A stretch of DNA of 64,000 bases from Methylomonas methanica MC09 (lineage in GTDB: Bacteria > Pseudomonadota > Gammaproteobacteria > Methylococcales > Methylomonadaceae): positions 3,162,001 through 3,226,000 of the forward strand of contig NC_015572.1 in the NCBI RefSeq assembly GCF_000214665.1, in the 5' to 3' direction. How positions within the stretch are numbered: the first letter of the stretch is position 1; each line of letters opens with the position of its first letter. A program made the position numbers and the translations under genes. The notes below the pieces were generated by a model. The model saw nothing but the letters and a program-made list of their open reading frames with translations. It searched no databases and was not told the origin of the DNA. Shown one piece after another: positions 23,989 to 31,961 of the stretch.

Positions 23989-26445
23989 ATGAGAAAAAAT
24001 GGAACTCTTTCCCGAACACCTGTAACCCTGGCCAAGCGCTCGACCGCAATGGGCATGCTGCCACTTTGCCTGGGCTGGCTGGCAATCGCTACGCCATTAA
24101 GCACCCACGCCGAAACACCAACCGCCGACAGCACCCGCAGCTTCAATATAGCCCCGCAGCCTTTGTATTCCGCGCTCAGCGCCTTGGCCGAACAATCCGG
24201 CGTGCAGTTTGTTTACAACTCGGCACTGGTGAAGGGCGTTAGCTCGCCCGGCGTCAGCGGCCGATATTCGTTGGAAGGCGCCTTGCAACGGTTGTTGGCG
24301 GGATCGGGAATTGGTTATCGATTCAACAGCGGCAACACTGTGACGTTGCAAAGAATGACTGGGTTGGACCCACAATCGGCCACCACGATGCAGGCGGTGA
24401 CGGTCGTCGGCAAAACCAATCTCGACCCCGACGATCCCTATAATCTGAGTTATACCAGAACCAACACCGCGCTGGCGACTAAGACCGACACGCCCATCAT
24501 GGAAACGCCTGCCTCCATTCAAGTCGTTAACAAGGCGGTTCTCCACGATCAACAGTCCTACCGCTTACAGGACGCGATCAAAAACGTCAGCGGCGTGCAG
24601 TCCTACCATTCATACGGCGGCGACCATGAACAATTCGTGATGCGCGGTTTCCTGCAAAGCACCGTCAACTATCGCAACGGCATTCGCATACCGTTCACTA
24701 AATTCGACCTGGCCAACGTCGAGCGCGTGGAAGTCATTAAAGGTGCATCGGCGATGCTGTTCGGCTTCGGCGATCCCGGCGGTTTGATCAGTACCGTGAC
24801 CAAGCAGCCCAGCTCGACGCCTTACTATTCGCTGGAACAACGTTTCGGCTCCTACGATTTCTATCGTACCGAAGCCAGCGCCACCGGCCCAATCAGCAAG
24901 GAAGCCGGGCTGAATTACCGGCTGGACATGTCGTATCTGGATACCGGTTCGTTCCGCCAAAACATGGGCAACGACCGGATCTTTTTCGCGCCCACCCTAA
25001 GTTGGGAAGCCACGACGGACACCAAATTCACGTTGTCCTACGAATACTTCGACGAGAACAACGCCTACGACTACGGTATTCCCGCGGTCGGTAATCAATT
25101 GGCGCGCATCCCCATATCCAGAACCTTCGTCGGCCGCTCGGATTTAAGAAACTCCACCACCAACAATTTGGTCGATTTTAGGATAGACCATCGAATCAAC
25201 GATCAGGTCAAGTTAAACGCCGGCGTCGTCTCATCGCAATATCAGAAATATTGGCAAGGTTTTTATACCGGTCGCGTCAACGAGACCCCAGGCAACTCCT
25301 TCGGTAACGTGGCGCGTAATTACTGGTTTAGCCCGGAAAATGCCGAATCGTTAACGGCTTGGGTGAATGGCACGTTTGACTTCGAAACTTACGGTATCAA
25401 ACATAAGCTTTTGCTCGGCGGCGAGTATTACAACAGCCAACTGAAATACCAAGTTGCCAGCGGCAACGTCGACACGATCAACATCTTTAACCCGAATATT
25501 TCAGCCGTTTCCGACGCTCAGGTAAGCCAAATCCGGAATGCGTCGTACAACGACGTCATCGCTACCGAGAATACCTCCAAGGCCATTTACGTGCAGGATC
25601 AAATGAAACTCTGGGACAAGCTGCACATCATGGGCGGCTTCCGCTACGATTGGGTGGACCGGATGCAAGACCTGAGCTGGTGGGCGCCGGCCGGCAAGGA
25701 CGCACGTAATGACGATGTGGTCAGCCCCAGGGTCGGTATCGTTTACCAACCGGTCGAATGGTTGTCGCTGTTCGGCAGCTTTACCGAATCGTTTGGTCCC
25801 GCCAACGATTACGATAATGGCGGCCGCAAACTCTACGATCTATTCAATGCCACCCAGTTTGAGGGCGGGGTAAAAACTCAATTTTTCGACGGCAAGCTCA
25901 ACGCCAGCGTCGCCTACTTCGACCTTGAACGAACTCAATTCTTTCAGGACCCTAACAGTAATTTGATCAACGTGCAGGTCCCGGTCAAAGGTAGCAGCAA
26001 GGGTGTCGAATTCGATATCCAGGGACAAATTTACGAAGGTTTGAGCATGATAGGCACCTATGCTTACACGAATGCCAAGGTTACCGAAGACACTACCGCA
26101 CCGGCAAACGTCGGCAACCGCATGCCCTTCGCACCCAACCATCAAGGCAGCGCTTGGTTGAAGTATGACTTTGACGGCGAATTGCTGAAAGGCTTTAGTG
26201 TCGGTGCCGGGGTTTATGTTTCCGGGCGCCGTTACGGCGATGCCGCGAACAGCTATTTTGACAGATCCTACGCTCGGCTGGATCTGATGGCGGCGTACAA
26301 GCGCAAATTGGGCGACATGAATTTGACCACCCAAGTCAACGTCAACAACGTCAACGATGCCGAATATTACGTTCTGCGCTCGCGCCGGACCAACCTGCCC
26401 GCCGAACCGTTAACGGTCATGGGTTCGATCAGACTGGAATATTGA
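23989..26445 (+). CDS. TonB-dependent siderophore receptor with STN domain, unit 4
   Basis: An 818-residue receptor. Signal region with the hydrophobic stretch MGMLPLCLGWLAIATPLSTHA, STN domain (FNIAPQPLYSALSALAEQSGVQFVY), TonB box TMQAVTVVG, linker LDPDDPYNLSYTRTN, plug (TPASIQVVNKAVLHDQQ, RVEVIKGASAMLFGFGDPGG) and a barrel ending SIRLEY. ATG 23989 follows GAGGA; the frame is open further upstream to 23800 but that part would overlap the transposase and repeat. Among the ten receptors it forms its own branch (no RTTLDATGP; instead RTEASATGP). Confidence 0.95.
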   Translation: MRKNGTLSRTPVTLAKRSTAMGMLPLCLGWLAIATPLSTHAETPTADSTRSFNIAPQPLYSALSALAEQSGVQFVYNSALVKGVSSPGVSGRYSLEGALQRLLAGSGIGYRFNSGNTVTLQRMTGLDPQSATTMQAVTVVGKTNLDPDDPYNLSYTRTNTALATKTDTPIMETPASIQVVNKAVLHDQQSYRLQDAIKNVSGVQSYHSYGGDHEQFVMRGFLQSTVNYRNGIRIPFTKFDLANVERVEVIKGASAMLFGFGDPGGLISTVTKQPSSTPYYSLEQRFGSYDFYRTEASATGPISKEAGLNYRLDMSYLDTGSFRQNMGNDRIFFAPTLSWEATTDTKFTLSYEYFDENNAYDYGIPAVGNQLARIPISRTFVGRSDLRNSTTNNLVDFRIDHRINDQVKLNAGVVSSQYQKYWQGFYTGRVNETPGNSFGNVARNYWFSPENAESLTAWVNGTFDFETYGIKHKLLLGGEYYNSQLKYQVASGNVDTINIFNPNISAVSDAQVSQIRNASYNDVIATENTSKAIYVQDQMKLWDKLHIMGGFRYDWVDRMQDLSWWAPAGKDARNDDVVSPRVGIVYQPVEWLSLFGSFTESFGPANDYDNGGRKLYDLFNATQFEGGVKTQFFDGKLNASVAYFDLERTQFFQDPNSNLINVQVPVKGSSKGVEFDIQGQIYEGLSMIGTYAYTNAKVTEDTTAPANVGNRMPFAPNHQGSAWLKYDFDGELLKGFSVGAGVYVSGRRYGDAANSYFDRSYARLDLMAAYKRKLGDMNLTTQVNVNNVNDAEYYVLRSRRTNLPAEPLTVMGSIRLEY

Positions 26446-26752
26446 TCGCCTGACGCAACCGGAATCGAAGCCCCAGCTTGACTCAAATGCGACTCGTTGA
26501 CTTGGGGTGGCCGGTTTACGCGCGTCAGTGCTATCCCGACCGCCATACACCGGATCTTACAAGGCGGGATCGACTGCCGTTTATGCAAACTCCGCTTCCG
26601 GCTCGGCGTAAACACTGCGGTGCCAGCAACAGCCTTGAGGGTTTCCGGCACCGAAAGCTCTTATCGATCGTCCGCCGCCGTTGGAGTGATCCACGCGATC
26701 AGATCGATCCCCGATATTTTTTACTCAACCACGCTACCATCTCGTCACCACA
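26446..26752. other. Intergenic stretch between receptor and PepSY, unit 4
   Basis: A 307-nt gap. I see no repeat of types A-C and no convincing gene. A CGTC occurs 9 nt before the PepSY start (26743), but without a recognisable -35 partner at the usual distance. Confidence 0.4.
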
Positions 26753-27997
26753 ATGAACGCCAGTCGCCATCCCTTACTCTCAACGTTTCGCGAAGATCGG
26801 CGCATAGCCGAATTGTCCCGACTGAAATCCCGCCGCAAGCTTTGGCTAGACGTGCATTTGTGGCTTGGCCTGACTTTAGGCTTTCTATTATGCATATACG
26901 GCATTACCGGCAGCTTTCTGGTGTTCTACGCCGAGATCGACGAATGGCTGCATACCGATATGCTCGTGGTAGAAAAGCCGGCAACGGCCCAATATCAGCC
27001 CCTTGCGGAAATCTTCGCCGCCGGCAAAACGGTGATGCCGCCGACCGCTAAACATGTGTTTTCGGTGTATCCGCGCAACGAGAACGCGGCTTTCAAACTG
27101 CGTTACCAAATCCCGACCTCCGACAAAGAAAACGAACGCTGGATCGTCGGAGTAAATCCGTATTCGGCGCAAGTAACCGGAAAAATGTTGCTGACCCGTT
27201 CCAGCGATTGGTTGCCGGCAACCTTCATCGATTGCGTCTTCGAATTGCACTACGCATTGCTGATTCCTTCCGACGACATCAGCACCGTCGTGGTCGGCGT
27301 TTCCGCAGCATTATTGATCATTTCAACCCTGACCGGCCTGATAGTCTGGTGGCCCTTGACCGGAAAATGGTGGCAAGCGCTGACGTTTAAATCCGCCGCT
27401 GGCAAGGTGCGCTTCAATTACGACCTGCATAAAATCAGCGGTTTTTACACGGCGCTGGTGATGCTGCCGGTGCTGTTCTCCGGCATTTACATGGTGTTGC
27501 CGCATAACGTGGTGCCGGTGTTGGAATTATTTTCGCCGGTGACCTACCGTTACTGGTTTCAGTCCACGCCACCGGCTCAAAACGCGCAGGCCATCGGTAT
27601 GGATCAAGCGGTGGCGATTGCAATGGAACAATACCCGCAAGGTCGGCCACACTGGATATACGGCGCACCGAATCCGACACAGACCTATACGGTTTGCCAG
27701 GACGGCATCGATGCGCCGGGCAGCCTGTTGCAACGCCGCTGCACGGTAATCGACCGCTACTCGGGTAAAATTCTCGATCTGGACGATCCCAGCCTGCCGA
27801 CCGCAACCGCTGGAGAAATCTTCACGCATTGGCAATGGCCGCTGCATTCCGGCCAAGCCTTCGGCATGACCGGGCGGATTCTGGTGTTCATTACCGGCCT
27901 CGCCTGCCCTGTGCTGTTCGCTACCGGCGTTATCCGCTGGCTACAAAAACGTAATGGCAAGCAGCGAACTCGAATACGGCAAGGTATAAGCCAATAG
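26753..27997 (+). CDS. PepSY-TM inner-membrane protein, unit 4 (ferric-chelate reductase-like)
   Basis: A 414-residue protein with four main membrane segments: LWLDVHLWLGLTLGFLLCIY (helix 1), VVVGVSAALLIISTLTGLIVWW (helix 2), YDLHKISGFYTALVMLPVLF (helix 3) and GRILVFITGLACPVLFATGVI (helix 4). A periplasmic region lies between helices 1 and 2, another between 3 and 4. The His residues in DVHLWLG, ELHYAL, DLHKISG and WPLHSG recur in all the local paralogues and are candidate heme ligands. Likely role: reduction of the imported ferric chelate in the periplasm. Confidence 0.88.
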   Translation: MNASRHPLLSTFREDRRIAELSRLKSRRKLWLDVHLWLGLTLGFLLCIYGITGSFLVFYAEIDEWLHTDMLVVEKPATAQYQPLAEIFAAGKTVMPPTAKHVFSVYPRNENAAFKLRYQIPTSDKENERWIVGVNPYSAQVTGKMLLTRSSDWLPATFIDCVFELHYALLIPSDDISTVVVGVSAALLIISTLTGLIVWWPLTGKWWQALTFKSAAGKVRFNYDLHKISGFYTALVMLPVLFSGIYMVLPHNVVPVLELFSPVTYRYWFQSTPPAQNAQAIGMDQAVAIAMEQYPQGRPHWIYGAPNPTQTYTVCQDGIDAPGSLLQRRCTVIDRYSGKILDLDDPSLPTATAGEIFTHWQWPLHSGQAFGMTGRILVFITGLACPVLFATGVIRWLQKRNGKQRTRIRQGISQ

Positions 27998-28013
27998 GTG
28001 AAATGCCCTGAAA

Positions 28014-28031
28014 ATAGGGCATATCCCGCAA
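28014..28031 (+). promoter_or_regulatory. fecI-upstream box in front of the decayed fecI
   Basis: GGCATATCCCGCAA after the inverted repeat ATGCCCT...AGGGCAT (28002-28021). The box lies about 160 nt before the remnant ATG, as in unit 4. The stem bases differ from those of unit 4 on both sides, so pairing is kept. Confidence 0.4.
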
Positions 28032-28099
28032 CCTAAACGCATGCAGGCCTGATATCCGTCCTGTAATATTTCAGTTTCAAAACCGGAGTAGCCGAAATT

Positions 28100-28290
28100 T
28101 CGCCCATCGCCTACTCTCACTCCCGCCGCTATGATGCGCATTCTGCTTGACTTGACGCAAAGCCCCACTTTATCGCCTGCCTATGGCGGTTTCTAACGAA
28201 GATGGTATCGCAGATTCTTACGCAATCGACCGCAAACCTAGGACTCTTTGCAGCAACGCGCTTAGATGTTAGAGATATCGTCCCCGACAC
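28100..28290 (+). pseudogene. Decayed fecI fragment
   Basis: From about 28100 the sequence tracks the start of fecI unit 4 and its leader: TTCTGCTT, CGAAGCCCC-like ACGCAAAGCCCC, an ATG at 28183, then matches to the codons for QIQRFLQQRLRC (tttgcagcaacgcgcttagatgt) followed by a stop. Only about 30 codons remain, with several changes and a stop. It sits in the 416-nt gap between the unit 4 PepSY gene and fecI of unit 5 and shows that a further unit once existed or that unit 4 was partly copied. Confidence 0.6.
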
Positions 28291-28413
28291 TAAGTCGCAT
28301 CGTTCAGATTAATTTGACCGCTTAAGCTCTGCAGCCATAGCGGCTGCTCAGTATCGGTATGGATTTTGCTGTATAGCGAGACCCAATAGTTCCAACCGAA
28401 GCCGTTTTCCACT

Positions 28414-28920
28414 ATGGTCGAACTCACAGCCAACGACATTGCCGATTTGATGAACCAGCATAGACAGGAATTACTGCGATTTTTATTGTTGAAAGTCGAT
28501 TGCAAAGACACGGCTCAAGATCTTTTTCAGGAAACCTTCATCCGCTACGCCGGCTACAACCGCAAAAGCGAAATCGAAAATCCGCGCGCTTTCATTTTTC
28601 GAATTGCCACGAATTTGGCGACGGACTATTTACGCAGCCGCTCGCGGCAACATCTGCAGGACAACGACGAAGACCGCTTGGAACAGATCGAAGCGCCGGC
28701 CTCGTCGTTGGAACATAGCGCCATATCGCAGCAGCGACTGGACTTGTTGATCGATGCGTTGGCGGAGTTGCCGCCCAAGTGCCGCGAGGTGTTTATTCTA
28801 CTGAAGTTAAAGCATTACAGTTACGCGCAAGTCGAACAACGGCTCGGCATCTCCCAAACCATGATTCTGAAATATTTGAACAGAGCGCTTAGCCATTGCC
28901 GGCAACGCTTGGACCGCTAA
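28414..28920 (+). CDS. FecI-type ECF sigma factor, unit 5
   Basis: A 168-residue sigma factor. Sigma-2 shows CKDTAQDLFQETFIRYAG and NPRAFIFRIATNLATDYLRS; sigma-4 shows LPPKCREVFILLKLKHYSYAQVEQRLGIS with recognition helix QTMILKYLNRAL. It lies after the decayed fecI and 70 nt before fecR. No receptor follows the fecR, so its target is not adjacent; the receptor at 35840-38221 is the best candidate. Confidence 0.92.
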   Translation: MVELTANDIADLMNQHRQELLRFLLLKVDCKDTAQDLFQETFIRYAGYNRKSEIENPRAFIFRIATNLATDYLRSRSRQHLQDNDEDRLEQIEAPASSLEHSAISQQRLDLLIDALAELPPKCREVFILLKLKHYSYAQVEQRLGISQTMILKYLNRALSHCRQRLDR

Positions 28921-28926
28921 TTCACA

Positions 28927-28956
28927 AGTGATATTTCCATGCCGCCCATCGTCTTA
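28927..28956 (+). promoter_or_regulatory. Candidate ECF promoter of fecR unit 5
   Basis: AGTGATA at 28927-28933 and CGTCTTA at 28950-28956, 23 nt apart. The promoter at 35751 (GGTTATA, CCATCGTCTT) agrees at five of seven -35 positions and shares CCATCGTCTT. Confidence 0.4.
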
Positions 28957-28990
28957 TAATTAACGCTACCGAACATTGCCTACTTTTGAC

Positions 28991-29995
28991 ATGACTCCCG
29001 ATGACGACGCCTTACGGCAACTAACGCCCGCCGAACAAGCCGATTATTGGCTGACGCTGCTGGATTCGCCCTTGGCCGGCGATGACGAGCGGCAAGCGTT
29101 TCAAATCTGGTTGGAAAGCGAGCCGGCGCATCGGAGGGCCTGGCAAAAGGCACAGGCGTTCTGGCAGCATCTGGACGGTATTAACGACGATCAAGTAGCC
29201 GAAATCGAACGCAGCTTGGCGCAACGAACTTCAACGGTGCCGATAAGCAATGTCGTCGATATAAAAGCCGATACCACGCCCAAGTTCGCGCAGAAGCTCA
29301 TGCCGGTCGCGGCCAGCCTGTTGCTGGCCGCAATGTTGAATTTCGCCGTGGTTAACGGCTACTTTGCCGATTACCGCACCACAACCGCAGAACAACGCTT
29401 GGTGCGGCTCGAGGACGGTTCCACGGTATTGTTGAATACGAATTCGTCCTTGTCGGTCGATTATGCCGCCGATGCCCGCACTGTCAGCTTGAGCGGCGAG
29501 GCCTATTTTAGCGTGACCGGCAATCCCGACCGGCCGTTTACCGTGCATACGGCGGGCGGCGAAGTCCGTGCCTTGGGCACGGCGTTCGATGTCAAACAAA
29601 TCGGCGACGATTTGACGATAACCGTTTACGAACATGCCGTGCGGGTGGCATTAAAACAAGGCGAAACGGTGGAACGCCTGCAGGAAGGCCAACGCGTCAG
29701 TTCGCACGGCGGTCACGTAGATGCCCTTGAATCGGTCAACCTGCGGCAAACGGCGGCTTGGCAACGCCGTCAACTGGTCTTCGCCGGCCAACCCTTGGCG
29801 CAAGTCGTCGAGGAACTGAATCGTTACCGCAAAGGCCGTATCGTCATTTTCGGCCAAGACTTGGCCGAACATCGCGTGACTGGAGTTTTCGACACCCATG
29901 AGCCGGAACAGGCGCTGGCAACGATAGAGAATATTCTGGGCTTACAGGAATGGCGTTTTGGTGATGCCTTGGTTATTTTGAGGCGCCCAAAGTGA
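28991..29995 (+). CDS. FecR-type anti-sigma regulator, unit 5
   Basis: A 334-residue FecR. N-terminal part QADYWLTLLDSPLAGDDERQAFQIWLESEPAHRRAWQKAQAFW; membrane segment near 100-120 (KLMPVAASLLLAAMLNFAVV); periplasmic domain LEDGSTVLLNTNSSLSVDY, LSGEAYFSVTGNPDRPFTV, ALGTAFDVK; C-terminal part PLAQVVEELNRYRKGRIVI. ATG 28991 is used; a TTG 15 nt upstream is in frame. Downstream there is a CGTCTTA at 30114 but no receptor, then a repeat and unit 6. Confidence 0.92.
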   Translation: MTPDDDALRQLTPAEQADYWLTLLDSPLAGDDERQAFQIWLESEPAHRRAWQKAQAFWQHLDGINDDQVAEIERSLAQRTSTVPISNVVDIKADTTPKFAQKLMPVAASLLLAAMLNFAVVNGYFADYRTTTAEQRLVRLEDGSTVLLNTNSSLSVDYAADARTVSLSGEAYFSVTGNPDRPFTVHTAGGEVRALGTAFDVKQIGDDLTITVYEHAVRVALKQGETVERLQEGQRVSSHGGHVDALESVNLRQTAAWQRRQLVFAGQPLAQVVEELNRYRKGRIVIFGQDLAEHRVTGVFDTHEPEQALATIENILGLQEWRFGDALVILRRPK

Positions 29996-30133
29996 ATGCC
30001 TTAGCACTCAAATAGGCGAAAAGCCGTAACGTATTTGCTGCATGTTAGCAACGAGCATTATGCTCCGCCAGTGAAAGATTTAACCACAAATTTCGATCAT
30101 CAGGATGAACGCACGTCTTAAGGATTCCGTTAT

Positions 30134-30252
30134 AAATAACTTCCCGATTTTAGAATACGTTGTAGGGGCGAATTTATTCGCCACGTATTGCGTTGACAGG
30201 GCGAATGAATTGGCCCCTACAGTTGCCTACGCTCATTTTCGGGAAGTTATTT
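30134..30252. repeat. Type B REP pair inside a 14-nt inverted repeat (MITE-like)
   Basis: The REP pair at 30162-30220 is framed by AAATAACTTCCCGA (30134-30147) and its exact complement TCGGGAAGTTATTT (30239-30252). The whole 119-nt element ends 24 nt before fecI of unit 6. It could be a small non-autonomous mobile element or a strong hairpin in the fecI leader. Confidence 0.6.
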
Positions 30253-30276
30253 GCCGCCAAATCCTAAGGAACACAA

Positions 30277-30774
30277 ATGACTAAGCTGATTGCCGCCGCG
30301 CTGCTGGACACGCACCGCGAAGAGTTGTTGCGTTTTATACAGCGCCGTATCGCTTGTCCCGAAGCGGCATCGGATATCTTGCAGGACTGCTACTTGCGTT
30401 TTGCGACCTATATCGAACAAAATCAAGTACAGAACCCGCGTGCCTTTTTGTACAAAATGGCGGCAAATCAGACCATCGATCACTTGCGCCAGCAGCAAAG
30501 ACTGGCCGAGTATCAAACCGATTTCGACGACGTTCCGGAATTGGCGGACCCTGCCCCCACGCCGGAAGAGGCCATATCCGGCCGGCAACGGCTGGATGCG
30601 CTTAAACAAGCCATGGCCTCTTTGCCGCACAAACATCGGGAAATTTTCTTGTTGCGCCACATCCGCCATCTGTCGTTCGCGGAAATTACCGAAATAACCG
30701 GCCTGTCTTACAACACTATTTTTAAATATCTCAATGAAGCCTTATTGCATTGCCAGAAACAAATGCGGGACTGA
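30277..30774 (+). CDS. FecI-type ECF sigma factor, unit 6
   Basis: A 165-residue sigma factor. Sigma-2 shows CPEAASDILQDCYLRFAT and NPRAFLYKMAANQTIDHLRQ; sigma-4 shows LPHKHREIFLLRHIRHLSFAEITEITGLS with recognition helix YNTIFKYLNEAL. LPHKHRE departs from the LPPKCRE of the others. AAGGA 9 nt before ATG 30277 supports the start. It lies just after a MITE-like repeat and 57 nt before fecR. Confidence 0.92.
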   Translation: MTKLIAAALLDTHREELLRFIQRRIACPEAASDILQDCYLRFATYIEQNQVQNPRAFLYKMAANQTIDHLRQQQRLAEYQTDFDDVPELADPAPTPEEAISGRQRLDALKQAMASLPHKHREIFLLRHIRHLSFAEITEITGLSYNTIFKYLNEALLHCQKQMRD

Positions 30775-30775
30775 A

Positions 30776-30806
30776 TTGAAGAATTTCAATTCACCGATTC
30801 GTCTAA
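30776..30806 (+). promoter_or_regulatory. Candidate ECF promoter of fecR unit 6
   Basis: TTGAAGA at 30776-30782 and CGTCTAA at 30800-30806, 24 nt apart. The receptor of this unit has TTGAAGA 23 nt before CGTCATA. Confidence 0.55.
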
Positions 30807-30831
30807 AGTTCAATACAGGGCTCTTTTTTCA

Positions 30832-31845
30832 ATGGATATTGCCATGACCCAGTTTCCTGCAATGCCGCCCGGCGATCCGAGCGAACAAGCCATCTATTGG
30901 TTGACTTTGTTGACCTCGGGCGAAGCCGATGCCAAGCACCGGCTAGCCTTTCAATTTTGGTTGGAAGAGCAAGAGGCCCATCGCCGCGCCTGGCAGGAAG
31001 CGCAAACCATGTGGCAAGATATGGCCCAACTGACCGAAGCCGATTTCGCCGATTTGCAAATAGACGAGCGAGCGGCGGGCAATGTCGCGACCATTAGGCC
31101 CGCGAAGCGCCGGCATTTCAATCCAAACCATTGGGCAATGGCCGCTTGTTTGTTGTTTTCGGTGCTGCTTTGGCAGACCGATTGGAGCGGATTTTTTGCC
31201 GAATACACGACAAGCGCCGGTGAACAGCAAAGCCTGAGATTGGCCGACGGCTCTACGGTACTGTTGAATACCGATTCCGCCGTGTCGGTCGATTACAGCG
31301 ACACGGGCCGCCGCGTGACTTTGCATCGCGGTCAGGCCTGGTTTCAAGTGGTGGCGGATGTCGGGCGGCCTTTCGAAGTCGTCGCCCGCCATGGCGTCAT
31401 TCGCGCGTTAGGGACCGCATTCGACGTTGCCGAGCAAGAGGAAAGAGTCGTCGTGACCGTTTACGAGCACGCAGTGCGCGTCACGCTCGATAACGGCGAA
31501 ACTTTGGCCAGTCTGCCGGAAGGTGCGTCCGTCAGCTATCGGCAATCCCTGGAGCCTATCCGAGAACAAGTCAACGTCAAGGAAACAGCCGCCTGGCATC
31601 GCCGTCAGCTGATCTTTCACAACCGGCCGTTGCGCGAAGTGGTCGCCGAATTGAACCGCTACCGCAAGGGCCATATCTTCATCGCCGATGCCGGCCTGAA
31701 CGAATTGCGCCTGACCGGGGTATTCGACACCAACGAGCAACATGAAGCCTTGAGGATGATACAAGAGAACCTCGGTTTAAACGCTTATTCAATCGCCGAT
31801 CGCTGGGTATTATTGCGTAAAGCGCAAGACTATCCACCGACTTGA
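30832..31845 (+). CDS. FecR-type anti-sigma regulator, unit 6
   Basis: A 337-residue FecR. N-terminal part EQAIYWLTLLTSGEADAKHRLAFQFWLEEQEAHRRAWQEAQTMW; membrane segment near 100-118 (NHWAMAACLLFSVLLWQTDW); periplasmic domain LADGSTVLLNTDSAVSVDY, LHRGQAWFQVVADVGRPFEV, ALGTAFDVA; C-terminal part PLREVVAELNRYRKGHIFI. GQAWF replaces the usual GEA(Y/F)F. ATG 30844 is a possible alternative start. Its sequence is closest to FecR of unit 5, directly upstream. Confidence 0.92.
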   Translation: MDIAMTQFPAMPPGDPSEQAIYWLTLLTSGEADAKHRLAFQFWLEEQEAHRRAWQEAQTMWQDMAQLTEADFADLQIDERAAGNVATIRPAKRRHFNPNHWAMAACLLFSVLLWQTDWSGFFAEYTTSAGEQQSLRLADGSTVLLNTDSAVSVDYSDTGRRVTLHRGQAWFQVVADVGRPFEVVARHGVIRALGTAFDVAEQEERVVVTVYEHAVRVTLDNGETLASLPEGASVSYRQSLEPIREQVNVKETAAWHRRQLIFHNRPLREVVAELNRYRKGHIFIADAGLNELRLTGVFDTNEQHEALRMIQENLGLNAYSIADRWVLLRKAQDYPPT

Positions 31846-31875
31846 TGCGGTGTTAGTGCCGCCGATAAAAATAAT

Positions 31876-31905
31876 TTGAAGATTCCGGTTTTGCGTTTCG
31901 TCATA
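31876..31905 (+). promoter_or_regulatory. Candidate ECF promoter of receptor unit 6
   Basis: TTGAAGA at 31876-31882 and CGTCATA at 31899-31905, 23 nt apart, with AAAAATAATTT (31867-31877) directly upstream. Confidence 0.58.
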
Positions 31906-31961
31906 AGGAAAGAGCCGCGCCGCGGCGGACTTATTTTAATAATCACGCAAAAGGAGTTTTT

